A program made the position numbers and the translations under genes. The notes below the pieces were generated by a model that searched no databases, was not told the origin of the DNA, and worked only from the letters and a program-made list of their open reading frames with translations. A DNA stretch of 22,324 nt from positions 1 through 22,324 of the IMG/VR virus record IMGVR_UViG_3300048883_000494. One strand, written 5' to 3'. This document shows positions 1-6,947 of the stretch, one piece after another. Position 1 is the first letter of the stretch. Every line of letters starts with the position of its first letter. The DNA is from a virus.

Positions 1-71
1 GGAACAAACCAAAATATGTGTATACATATAGAGAAGGAGCTGAAGGAACATGGTATGCAGGAAACTATTAA
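1..71 (+). CDS. C-terminal end of an unidentified protein (partial)
   Basis: An open frame enters from the left edge (codons start at base 3) and stops at TAA 69-71. Only 22 residues are visible, ending in EGTWYAGNY, rich in Tyr and Gly. They loosely resemble the Tyr/Arg-rich tail of the small protein at 4208-4483, but this is too short for a family call. It is on the same strand as everything downstream and is followed by a stem-loop before the protease gene, so it may be the last gene of the preceding transcription unit. The reading frame could be chance, although its position just before an intergenic hairpin supports a real gene end. Confidence 0.45.
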   Translation, partial: NKPKYVYTYREGAEGTWYAGNY

Positions 72-83
72 TACATGTACTCG

Positions 84-120
84 CCCCGGATTTAATATAG
101 GCTTTTACGAAGCTCCGGGG
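84..120 (+). other. Intergenic stem-loop, possible terminator or processing site
   Basis: CCCCGGA (84-90) pairs perfectly with TCCGGGG (114-120). Inside it GCTT (101-104) pairs with AAGC (110-113), stacking directly on the outer stem on the 3' side and leaving a bulge at 91-100. This GC-rich structure stands out in AT-rich DNA between a stop codon and the next ribosome binding site. The bases after it (TAAAACC) are not a U-tract, so a standard intrinsic terminator is not proven. It could also stabilise or process the downstream mRNA. Confidence 0.4.
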
Positions 121-140
121 TAAAACCTAAAGGAGACACT

Positions 141-1070
141 ATGTTTGTCAAAAGGTTATTTTCTGCGGCTTTGTCAACGGCATTGATTTTATCTACCCTT
201 TCCGTCGCTTGTGCTCAGAACGTAGCGCAACATCTTCAAGATATTAGCGTAACCATCAAATCTGGTTCCTCTGAGGGGTCTGGAGTCCTTATCACCAGAG
301 AGCTTACGCCTAAAGAGGGATCTGAAGATAAAATTAAGGTAAATTTTGTCGTTACATGTGCCCATGTAGTAGATAACCTCCGATCTACACGTCAGATCAT
401 TGAGGATGGTAAACCTAAAACTATCGTGGAGTTTCGAGACGCTCAAATAGTAAAAGAGTTGGTAGAAAATGGTAGAAAAGTGGGCGAGCTTAAAATGGAT
501 GCCAAGGTCATCTTATATTCTCATGCTGAAAATGGTGAAGATTTAGCAATTCTTATGGTAAGAAAGAGAGGTTTTGTTACCGCAAACACAGAATTCTACC
601 TAGAAGATAAAACGGTGGATATTGGCACTAATCTATTTCACGTAGGCTCCTTATTGGGTCAGTCTGGTGCTAATTCTATGACCGCTGGCATTATGTCACA
701 AGTGGGACGTGTATTGAATCTAGGATCAGGAGGAGATGGTACTGTTTTTGATCAGACAACGGTCACAGCATTTCCCGGTTCTTCTGGAGGAGGAGTGTTT
801 CTAACTGATGGTAAATACGTAGGAATGTTAGTTCGCGGCGCTGGCGAAACTTTTAATTTAGTCGTCCCCGTTAGACGTATGCAATCATGGGTCAAGTCTC
901 GTGACATAAAATGGATACTTGATCCTAGTGAACCAATGCCTACATTAGAGTATATTAAAAAAATAGAAGTAGAAAACGAATCTTCCGAACATAAAAAAGA
1001 TTCAGAAAACTCCAAGGCGTTCCCCCATCTCATCAGGGATGTGCGGCCCGTCAAAGAAAAATCTGAATAA
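141..1070 (+). CDS. Secreted trypsin-like serine protease
   Basis: A 309-residue protein with a Sec signal peptide: basic start (VKRLF), hydrophobic core at 7-22, and a likely signal peptidase I site after ACA (residue 25). The mature part looks like a chymotrypsin-fold (S1/HtrA-like) protease. The triad is visible as His75 in TCAHVV, Asp134 in GEDLAIL and Ser215 in FPGSSGGGVF, followed by a typical C-terminal strand (KYVGMLVRG). No PDZ domain follows; residues 270-309 are a charged, probably disordered tail. It should act outside the cytoplasmic membrane; the substrate is unknown. The ATG follows AAGGAG at 130-135. Fifteen bases separate it from the first DUF1501 gene, so the two are probably co-transcribed. 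A secreted protease is unusual on a phage-like element; it might process envelope or exported proteins (inference). Confidence 0.9.
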   Translation: MFVKRLFSAALSTALILSTLSVACAQNVAQHLQDISVTIKSGSSEGSGVLITRELTPKEGSEDKIKVNFVVTCAHVVDNLRSTRQIIEDGKPKTIVEFRDAQIVKELVENGRKVGELKMDAKVILYSHAENGEDLAILMVRKRGFVTANTEFYLEDKTVDIGTNLFHVGSLLGQSGANSMTAGIMSQVGRVLNLGSGGDGTVFDQTTVTAFPGSSGGGVFLTDGKYVGMLVRGAGETFNLVVPVRRMQSWVKSRDIKWILDPSEPMPTLEYIKKIEVENESSEHKKDSENSKAFPHLIRDVRPVKEKSE

Positions 1071-1085
1071 CTTAAGGAGAACAAG

Positions 1086-2360
1086 GTGTTGAATATAGAT
1101 TTTAATAGACGAGAATTTCTAACATACGGAACGAGTTGTCTAGGAGCATTTCTAGCTAATAAAAACGTTGCAGTTTTATATGCTGATGACTATGCCCCCA
1201 AAATGAGTAAAAATGAAAATAGCGTAATTTTTCTATGGATGGGCGGAGGGGCTACTCACATAGAAACTTTTAACCCCATTCCTAATGCACCTATTGAAAG
1301 AAGGTCGGCCACCGGATTTATTGATACTAAAATTCCATCAGTTAAATTAGGCGGTCTTTTCAAAGAAGTAGCAAAAAGATTTGACAAGATAAATGTCGTC
1401 AGAAGTTTTGCCCACAAAGATTCCAGTCATCAAACCGCTACACATTGGGTGGTTGGAGGGGAGAAAAACCAAGGAGGCACTGCTCAAAACTACCCTAGCT
1501 ATGGAGCTATGGTTGCAAACTTCTACGGACCAGTATCTCACCTTCATGGTTTGCCCACATATATCAAAATGAATAAGATTGAAGGTGATGGTGCGGCTTG
1601 GTTGGGGCAAAAATATATGGGCTATGAGGCCAGCAAAGAGGGTATAGGCGATTTGCAACTCAAGATGCCCAAAGATAGATTCATGAAAAGAAAAAGTCTT
1701 TTAGACTTAGTAGAGAATCATTCCCCATTAAGTGGACAAAAAATGTCTTGGAGAGAATTCCAAAGTCAAGCTGTAACTGCGATTACTGGAAAGGCCGCAG
1801 AAACTTTCCGAATAGAAGAGGATGCCAAGTATGATACATTCAAAGACAATCAATTAGGCAAGGACGCTCTCTCAGCCATAAGGGCTATTCAAAATGGTGC
1901 AAAATTTGTAAACATTCAATATGGTGGATGGGATATGCACAGCAATATTGTCAATGGCCTCGAATCCAGACAGGTGGTTTTGGATAAATATATAGCACTT
2001 TTGATGGACGAGCTACAAGTTAGAGGTCTTTTTGATAAAACGCTATTAGTTGTTGCTACAGAATTTGGCAGAACACCAAAAATCAATAGTAATGCAGGCC
2101 GTGACCACTGGAGTGGAAGCATACCACTCATGCTTGCCGGTGGCGGATATGAGGCTGGACGTGTTATCGGAAAGTCTAACGCCAACGCAGAAGTGCCTCA
2201 AGATGGAGAGTGTGGCCCAGAAGATTTACGATGGACTGTATTGAACCATGTGGGCTTGCACAGAAATAATACTTGGATGAGCATAGAAGGTCGTCCAATG
2301 CCAGTTACTGGTAGCGAGGAAAAGAACATCCTAACTGACATCCATGCAGGTATTGGGTAA
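1086..2360 (+). CDS. DUF1501 family exported protein, copy 1
   Basis: A 424-residue protein matching DUF1501 (PF07394), abundant in Planctomycetes and Verrucomicrobia and related to the sulfatase/alkaline-phosphatase fold (family knowledge). Visible hallmarks are a twin-arginine N-terminus (NRREFL, residues 7-12), FLWMGGGATHIETF (49-62), the His-rich HKDSSHQTATHWVVGG (110-125), GGWDMHSN, and the late block TEFGRTPKINSNAGRDHW. The conserved His and Asp residues may bind metal, but no reaction is established. The Tat-like signal implies export after folding. Translation starts at a GTG 6 bases after AAGGAG (1074-1079); no better ATG exists. It is followed 17 bases later by a second DUF1501 gene, probably an old duplication because the two are clearly divergent. 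The family call is strong and the function unknown. Confidence 0.9.
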   Translation: MLNIDFNRREFLTYGTSCLGAFLANKNVAVLYADDYAPKMSKNENSVIFLWMGGGATHIETFNPIPNAPIERRSATGFIDTKIPSVKLGGLFKEVAKRFDKINVVRSFAHKDSSHQTATHWVVGGEKNQGGTAQNYPSYGAMVANFYGPVSHLHGLPTYIKMNKIEGDGAAWLGQKYMGYEASKEGIGDLQLKMPKDRFMKRKSLLDLVENHSPLSGQKMSWREFQSQAVTAITGKAAETFRIEEDAKYDTFKDNQLGKDALSAIRAIQNGAKFVNIQYGGWDMHSNIVNGLESRQVVLDKYIALLMDELQVRGLFDKTLLVVATEFGRTPKINSNAGRDHWSGSIPLMLAGGGYEAGRVIGKSNANAEVPQDGECGPEDLRWTVLNHVGLHRNNTWMSIEGRPMPVTGSEEKNILTDIHAGIG

Positions 2361-2377
2361 TATAGAGGGGTAAGTAA

Positions 2378-3595
2378 ATGGAGAGAAGATCTTTTTTATC
2401 ATCGTTTGCTGGGCTATTCGCATTAACGCAAACCCTCAAAGCCAATGAGCAGGAATTAAAGAAAAACGGCAAATCAGCTATCCTGCTATGGATGGGCGGA
2501 GGTCCGTCTACGATGGACATATGGGATCTAAAGCCAGACTCTCCTACGGGTGGTCCATTCAAGCCCATTACCACCTCTGGGGATGTTGAAATCTGCGAGC
2601 ACATGCCCTTAATGGCGAAGCAGATGCACAATATGGCTATTATTCGTAGCATGAGCACCCGTGAAGCAGATCATACGCGGGGCAAATATTACATGCATAC
2701 TGGGTATGTCCCAAGCCCAAGCATGGAACATCCAAGCTATGGTTCTGTAATATCGAAACAGCTTGAAAACGATAATATTAAAATTCCACAGTTTGTTTCC
2801 GTGAACGGTGGCAGTATGGGGTCAGGATTTTTGGGAGCGCAGTATGCCCCGTTTTTAGTGAATGGTGATGGTCAAGTGAAAAATCTAGACATCAAGATAG
2901 ACGCAAGATTCTATAAGCGGATGCAATATTTAGATGTGTTAGAGAACAACTTTATAAAATCCAATAGAGGCTTACTACCAAAAGAACATCAGAGAGTTCT
3001 AAAGAAGACCCTTGACGTTTTGACCAGTAAACAGATGGAAGCCATGAAGGTTGCGAACGAATCAGAGGTAGTAAAAGAAAGATATGGAGACAATGGTTTT
3101 GGTAAGGGATGTCTTATGGCTCGACGGTTAGTAGAGGTGGGGGTTCCCTTTATTGAAGTCGGCCTTGGAGGATGGGACAATCATCAAAACATTTTTCCCA
3201 TCTTAAAAGATACTAGACTCCCGGTATTAGACCGGGGAATGAGTGCCTTAATGGAAGACTTGGAACAGCGAGGTCTATTAAAAGATACTGTTGTCATATG
3301 GATGGGAGAGTTTAGCCGAACCCCCCGGATCAACGCCGACGCGGGCCGTGACCACTGGGCGGCGAGCTGGAGTGTAGTGGTGGGAGGAGGAGGAATGAAC
3401 GGAGGTATCTCTGTCGGAAGTACCAGCGATGACGGAAAGAGAGTCGAAGGCATAGCATATTCATCCCAAGATATAATGGCTTCTGTTTGTAATGCTTTAG
3501 GTATTTCTCTTAAAACCACCTTTACAAGTAATAACGGAAGGCCGATGAAAATTGCTAACTCGGGAAGAATTATTAAGGAATTATTTACCGCTTAG
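2378..3595 (+). CDS. DUF1501 family exported protein, copy 2
   Basis: A 405-residue DUF1501 protein, closer than copy 1 to the usual planctomycete form. It begins MERRSFLSSFAGLFAL, a compact twin-arginine signal (Arg3-Arg4). It then shows WMGGGPSTMDIWDLKP (38-53), TREADHTRGKYYMHTGY (94-110), EHPSYGSV, GGWDNHQNIF and GEFSRTPRINADAGRDHW. Spacing between blocks is like that in copy 1, so neither copy is obviously truncated. It probably acts in the periplasm; the substrate is unknown. The start ATG follows GAGGGG. The segment encoding MEDLEQRGLLK (3251-3283) is closely matched at nucleotide level inside the next small gene. In cellular planctomycetes DUF1501 genes usually neighbour DUF1549/DUF1553 cytochrome genes; none is seen here, which fits transfer into a virus-like genome. 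Confidence 0.92.
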   Translation: MERRSFLSSFAGLFALTQTLKANEQELKKNGKSAILLWMGGGPSTMDIWDLKPDSPTGGPFKPITTSGDVEICEHMPLMAKQMHNMAIIRSMSTREADHTRGKYYMHTGYVPSPSMEHPSYGSVISKQLENDNIKIPQFVSVNGGSMGSGFLGAQYAPFLVNGDGQVKNLDIKIDARFYKRMQYLDVLENNFIKSNRGLLPKEHQRVLKKTLDVLTSKQMEAMKVANESEVVKERYGDNGFGKGCLMARRLVEVGVPFIEVGLGGWDNHQNIFPILKDTRLPVLDRGMSALMEDLEQRGLLKDTVVIWMGEFSRTPRINADAGRDHWAASWSVVVGGGGMNGGISVGSTSDDGKRVEGIAYSSQDIMASVCNALGISLKTTFTSNNGRPMKIANSGRIIKELFTA

Positions 3596-3627
3596 TATAA
3601 ACATGACAACATAAAAAGGCTGTTGAT

Positions 3628-3828
3628 ATGAGAATCTATGAATATAGACAATCTGCAACATCTCCGTTGAAATACCATTTGGAGTTTAGTCCCGAGGAAT
3701 TTAAAATAGTAAAGGAGCTAGTCATGGACATGATGGAAAAAATTAAAACATATAAAAAGGAAGAAGTGTTATACACAAAAGCATGGATAGAAGACTTGGA
3801 ACAGAGAGGTCTATTTAAAAGTCCATGA
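3628..3828 (+). CDS. Small protein, unknown function, DUF1501-like tail
   Basis: A 66-residue charged, probably helical protein without a signal peptide or membrane segment. The first 50 residues (FSPEEFKIVKELVMDMMEKI and what follows) are not recognised. The last 14, WIEDLEQRGLFKSP, match the helix in the upstream DUF1501 protein that reads LMEDLEQRGLLKD. The match is also strong in DNA, codon for codon. A ribosome binding site AAAAAGG lies 8 bases before the ATG, and the gene fits its slot between 3595 and 3847 on the common strand, so it is probably translated. It may be a chimera formed by local duplication, or a protein that mimics that DUF1501 helix. No function can be assigned. Confidence 0.65.
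   Translation: MRIYEYRQSATSPLKYHLEFSPEEFKIVKELVMDMMEKIKTYKKEEVLYTKAWIEDLEQRGLFKSP
3787..3819 (+). repeat. Short codon-aligned repeat of a DUF1501 segment (partner 3251-3283)
   Basis: Bases 3787-3819 match 3251-3283 at 30 of 33 positions without gaps, including an uninterrupted run GAAGACTTGGAACAG. Both copies are read in the same codon phase, giving IEDLEQRGLFK and MEDLEQRGLLK. Identity at synonymous positions suggests a recent copy or conversion event rather than protein-level convergence. Confidence 0.6.
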
Positions 3829-3846
3829 AGACATAAAGGAGTACTT

Positions 3847-4194
3847 ATGTACAAAAATTTACTAAAATTGGCATTATGGTCCTGTGTCGTTCTCGCCCTA
3901 AGTGTTTCTACGACTGAAGTATGTTCAGCACACAACAATTTCCCTCATCAACACAGCGGGCACTGGCATTCACACCCACACAATAGCTACCATTACCACA
4001 ACAATGTTGCATATTATCCTCACGTTCAATGGTTTTCGTGTGGAACGAATTTCAATGCTGGACCCATTATGGTTTCTCCAGATAGGAGATATGTAAGAAT
4101 GGGGATTGGGGTGGGGTTCTCTTCCTATCAAGGGTTTCACACGTTTAATTATAGAACAGGTCAATCTAGATGGTATCCCCATAATAGACATTAA
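3847..4194 (+). CDS. Histidine-rich secreted protein with VSPDRRYVR motif
   Basis: A 115-residue protein. Residues 1-28 are a Sec signal (KNLLKLALWSCVVLALSV, likely cleavage after CSA at 28). The mature N-terminus (29-59) holds ten histidines, including HQHSGHWHSHPH, which could bind divalent metals. The second half contains MVSPDRRYVRMGIGVGF (75-91), a pattern I associate with small secreted proteins of Planctomycetes; that is recollection, not a search result. The AAAGGAG box (3835-3841) fits the ATG. It lies between two small genes in the exported-protein cassette and is probably periplasmic. Metal sequestration or structural association with the protease or DUF1501 products is conceivable but not shown. 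Confidence 0.85.
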   Translation: MYKNLLKLALWSCVVLALSVSTTEVCSAHNNFPHQHSGHWHSHPHNSYHYHNNVAYYPHVQWFSCGTNFNAGPIMVSPDRRYVRMGIGVGFSSYQGFHTFNYRTGQSRWYPHNRH

Positions 4195-4207
4195 AAGGAA
4201 AAGTTTT

Positions 4208-4483
4208 ATGTCAACACCCAAAAGAGCAAAGACGGAAAGCATTAGCCTTGTTGATGCGGTAGACTTGCAACTGAAGTCTGATGCAGATAAAAAGGCTGGA
4301 TACCCGCCCAATTGCAATGAAGGATACGCGGAAAAAGATGGAAAATGTGTTCCCGTAGAAGATGGTGAACACGCCTCTTTCAAGTACGAAGATCCTAAGA
4401 CTAGAGAAATTTATCTTTATCAACGAAGAGGAATCTACAAAAAAAATGGTAGGATTTTAGTATACCGAGGTGAGGATAAATAG
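4208..4483 (+). CDS. Small protein with a Cys pair, unknown function
   Basis: A 91-residue protein. The chosen ATG at 4208 follows an AAAAGGAAAAG ribosome site. The frame is open further upstream (to 4106), but that would overlap the histidine-rich gene by about 90 bases and has no ribosome site. There is no clear signal peptide. The middle reads CNEGYAEKDGKCVPVEDG, resembling the Cys-containing turn of small EGF-like or lipoprotein-like domains. The C-terminus (REIYLYQRRGIYKKNGR) is basic and Tyr-rich, somewhat like the protein fragment ending at base 71. It is the last gene before the replication promoter. Function unknown. Confidence 0.7.
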   Translation: MSTPKRAKTESISLVDAVDLQLKSDADKKAGYPPNCNEGYAEKDGKCVPVEDGEHASFKYEDPKTREIYLYQRRGIYKKNGRILVYRGEDK

Positions 4484-4513
4484 TCACAAATACAGGTATT
4501 CTCCAAAATTGGA

Positions 4514-4542
4514 TTGACAAAAAGCTGTTTGTAGACTATAAT
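4514..4542 (+). promoter_or_regulatory. Consensus sigma70-type promoter for the replication block
   Basis: TTGACA at 4514-4519 and TATAAT at 4537-4542, both perfect hexamers with an optimal 17-base spacer. It lies in the 162-base gap before the polymerase N-half gene, the longest gap in the window. Transcription should begin near 4549-4550. A match this exact suggests strong use of the host vegetative RNA polymerase. Confidence 0.88.
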
Positions 4543-4551
4543 AGAATAGAT

Positions 4552-4596
4552 CTGTCATCATTGAAGCTGAGTTACGGTTCTCACGCGAGATGTCAG
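4552..4596 (+). promoter_or_regulatory. Predicted 5' leader stem-loop at the start of the polymerase mRNA
   Basis: CTGTCATC (4552-4559) pairs with GATGTCAG (4589-4596) at 7 of 8 positions (one T-T mismatch). Within it GCTGAG (4566-4571) pairs with CTC-A-(C)-GC (4580-4586) with one bulged C, closing an 8-base loop at 4572-4579. The structure starts 2-3 bases after the expected transcription start and ends 49 bases before the polymerase ATG. It could protect the 5' end, be a protein-binding operator for autoregulation, or be a short regulatory RNA. No ligand-riboswitch signature was recognised. Confidence 0.5.
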
Positions 4597-4645
4597 GAAG
4601 AACAAAACCGACATTTTTGAATATCAAACATTGAAAAGGAACAAT

Positions 4646-6283
4646 ATGGACTGGTTTCCGCTGTGCAATTATACTCATTATTCACTACAAAGAGGTTTTT
4701 CTAAGCCAAAAGAGCTGGCAAAAAAATGTTCTGAAAATCTCTATCCCGCCTGCGGCATCGCTGATTACAAATCTATATCCGGTGCCGTTTCTTTCTATCA
4801 ATGCTGTATAGCTAAGAATATCAAGCCTATTATCGGTTGCTCATTTGACGGATTCTCTCTATTCGCCAAAAACAAGCAAGGGTGGCTTGATTTAATACGG
4901 CTTGTATCTTCCCTTGACGACGACGGTAATCTTGATAGCATTCTATTGCTAGATACCACCTCTCTGGGAAATCTAATCTCAATCGCTACAAACGTAGCAG
5001 ACTCTCCAATACAGGGTGCAGACTTTTATAAAAAGTCAGAATCCTTCATGGATATTTACTATACAGACAAAGAAGATGCTAATCTTCACAGAATCATGCT
5101 ATGCTCCAGCATGAAAACGACCCTACCTAAAATTAACAAGCTAATTAGGGGTGGTGGTTCTGTTAATAACCAAAGTTTCTTTGAGTCAAATGATTTCTTT
5201 CTAAAGAATAAAATTCAAGTAACAGAGTCAATTCTTAGAGATAATAAGACTGATCAGTTCAAAGAAATATATAAGAAATGTGAGAATTATAATATTCTAA
5301 ATAAGCCCATGCTCCCTATTTTCCCAACGCCCAACGGCGAGCCAGAAGAAGAATATTTGAAAAAACTCTGTAGGGAGGGTTGGACAAAACTTCTAGTTCA
5401 AGAGGGCAAGGTCAAAAATTCTGACGACAAACAAAAGTATCTTAATAGATTTTTGATGGAACTGGAAGTTATCAATAATGCTGATTTGTTTGGCTATTTT
5501 CTAATAGTGCAAGACATCGTGAACCATGTTGATAGCATGGGTTGGCTCTCTGGACCCGGAAGAGGTTCCGCCGCAGGTTGTTTGATTTCTTATCTTATCG
5601 GTGTTACTAAAGTTGATCCCATTGAGTTCGATCTTCTTTTTGAAAGATTCTATAACTCTGGACGAAACACAGAAGATCATATCTCACTGCCAGATATTGA
5701 TATTGATGTTCCCGGAAATAAACGAGACGAGATCATATATTACCTAAAAGAAAAATACGGTCATGGCAATGTAAGCCAGATGATCACGTTTGGTAGATTA
5801 CAGGGGCGAAGTGCTATTAAAGAAGTCTTAAGAGTAAATGGGGCTTGTAGTTTTGGAGAAATGAACGAAATTACTAAGTCCATACCAGACGAGGCTTCAA
5901 TCTCAGATCAGCTTGCGGAGATGGATGACGATGATCGGTCTATCATTAAATGGGCTTTAATAAATAATGCTGACGAATTAAGAGACTATTGTTTTATTAA
6001 TCAAAACGGCGAACTAGACGGCGATTATGCTGAATTTTTCGATCAGGCAATATTTATAGAGGGTACGTTTAAAACACAGGGCAAACACGCCGCTGGCGTA
6101 GTTATCTCTTCCGAGATGCTAAATAAAGTTTGTCCAATGGTGAATCCTAAAAGCGGAACTGAAAAGGTTGCGGGTTTAGAAATGGCCGACCTAGAAGCTT
6201 TGGGACATGTAAAGTTTGATATTTTGGGTATTAATCTTTTGGACAAGCTTATGAAAATCAAGGAGATAATTAATGAATCGTGA
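4646..6283 (+). CDS. dnaE: DNA polymerase III alpha subunit, N-terminal half (PHP-like + palm)
   Basis: A 545-residue C-family polymerase fragment. Residues 1-70 align with the PHP start (YSLQRGFSKPKELA, KPIIGC), but the usual HxH metal pair is Cys7/Tyr9 and the usual TDH reads ADY (Asp40-Tyr41), so PHP nuclease activity is probably lost. Palm motifs are GPGRGSAAG (303-311), PDIDID (349-354, catalytic Asp352 and Asp354), QGKHAAGVV (478-486) and VKFDILG (522-528, third catalytic Asp525). It stops just after that Asp, before the fingers, which are encoded separately at 7496-9052. ATG 4646 follows AAAAGGA; a TTG 15 bases upstream is in frame but less likely. It has its own consensus promoter and overlaps the exonuclease gene by 11 bases. 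The fragment can work only by assembling with the C-half. Confidence 0.93.
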   Translation: MDWFPLCNYTHYSLQRGFSKPKELAKKCSENLYPACGIADYKSISGAVSFYQCCIAKNIKPIIGCSFDGFSLFAKNKQGWLDLIRLVSSLDDDGNLDSILLLDTTSLGNLISIATNVADSPIQGADFYKKSESFMDIYYTDKEDANLHRIMLCSSMKTTLPKINKLIRGGGSVNNQSFFESNDFFLKNKIQVTESILRDNKTDQFKEIYKKCENYNILNKPMLPIFPTPNGEPEEEYLKKLCREGWTKLLVQEGKVKNSDDKQKYLNRFLMELEVINNADLFGYFLIVQDIVNHVDSMGWLSGPGRGSAAGCLISYLIGVTKVDPIEFDLLFERFYNSGRNTEDHISLPDIDIDVPGNKRDEIIYYLKEKYGHGNVSQMITFGRLQGRSAIKEVLRVNGACSFGEMNEITKSIPDEASISDQLAEMDDDDRSIIKWALINNADELRDYCFINQNGELDGDYAEFFDQAIFIEGTFKTQGKHAAGVVISSEMLNKVCPMVNPKSGTEKVAGLEMADLEALGHVKFDILGINLLDKLMKIKEIINES

Positions 6284-6947
6284 CATCATCGTATTTGACT
6301 TTGAAACGGGCGGGAGAAACCCTCTAAGGTGTCAACCCACACAAATCGCCGCTATCGCATTAGATGGTAGGAATTTTAGGTTGAAAGGAGAGTTCAATAG
6401 CATGATGCGTCCAATTCTAGACGACGACAAAGCAATCGCAGCGGGTGTCGATCCAATTGAAGAGGGTGCGTTAAAAGTTACTGGTCAAACAAGGGCACAG
6501 CTAGCCAAAGCACCTCTGCCAAGGGGCGTGTGGAAAAAGTTTGGCACGTTTGTTAACAAGTATAACTGGAAAAGTACGCCCTATTTTGCTCCCATCCCGG
6601 CTGGATTTAATATCATTGGATTCGATATGAAAATTGTAGATAGGCTATGTAAGGAATATGGTCCTTGGGATGAAAAAAGAGAATCCCAAAAGCTGTTTCA
6701 TCAAATCTATAAGATTGACGTGATGGATGACGTATGGCTATGGACTGAGGGTGATCCAAATGTCAAATCTATTAGCATGGATTCGCTGAGAGAGAGAATG
6801 GGGCTTTCTTCGGAGAATGCTCACGATGCGTTGCAAGACGTTAAGGATACAGCCAACATCTTCATTAAACTACAAAAGTCCAGAAGGGCTGTTTATAGAA
6901 ACATGAAATTTGAAAAGGCGTTTGCTGACGGAAAGCTATATGTATGA
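6273..6947 (+). CDS. DEDDh 3'-5' exonuclease, DnaQ/epsilon-like proofreading subunit
   Basis: A 224-residue DnaQ-like exonuclease. The acidic motifs are complete: ExoI Asp9 and Glu11 (VFDFETGG), ExoII Asp118 (GFNIIGFDMKI), and ExoIII HDALQD with His184 and Asp189. DEDDh enzymes remove 3' nucleotides and proofread for C-family polymerases, as epsilon does in E. coli (family knowledge). Its gene sits between the two halves of the polymerase, and that polymerase's PHP residues are lost, so proofreading for it is the natural role. AAGGAG (6260-6265) precedes the ATG, which lies inside the end of the N-half gene; its own end overlaps the next gene by ATGA. The last 30 residues (RRAVYRNMKFEKAF) are basic, and no clamp-binding motif is obvious. 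Confidence 0.93.
   Translation: MNRDIIVFDFETGGRNPLRCQPTQIAAIALDGRNFRLKGEFNSMMRPILDDDKAIAAGVDPIEEGALKVTGQTRAQLAKAPLPRGVWKKFGTFVNKYNWKSTPYFAPIPAGFNIIGFDMKIVDRLCKEYGPWDEKRESQKLFHQIYKIDVMDDVWLWTEGDPNVKSISMDSLRERMGLSSENAHDALQDVKDTANIFIKLQKSRRAVYRNMKFEKAFADGKLYV

Noticed and set aside
189-1084. Open frames on the minus strand opposite the protease, and similar ones across the window
   Set aside because: They lie wholly opposite strongly supported + strand genes, show no recognisable domains or ribosome sites, and have shadow-like composition.
4106-4207. Upstream extension of the small Cys-pair gene
   Set aside because: It would overlap the histidine-rich gene by about 90 bases and has no ribosome site; ATG 4208 has one.
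4590-4634. Fourteen-codon leader peptide (ATG 4590, stop 4632-4634) before the polymerase gene
   Set aside because: It has no ribosome binding site, its start lies in the 3' arm of the leader hairpin, and it shows no attenuator-type codon run.
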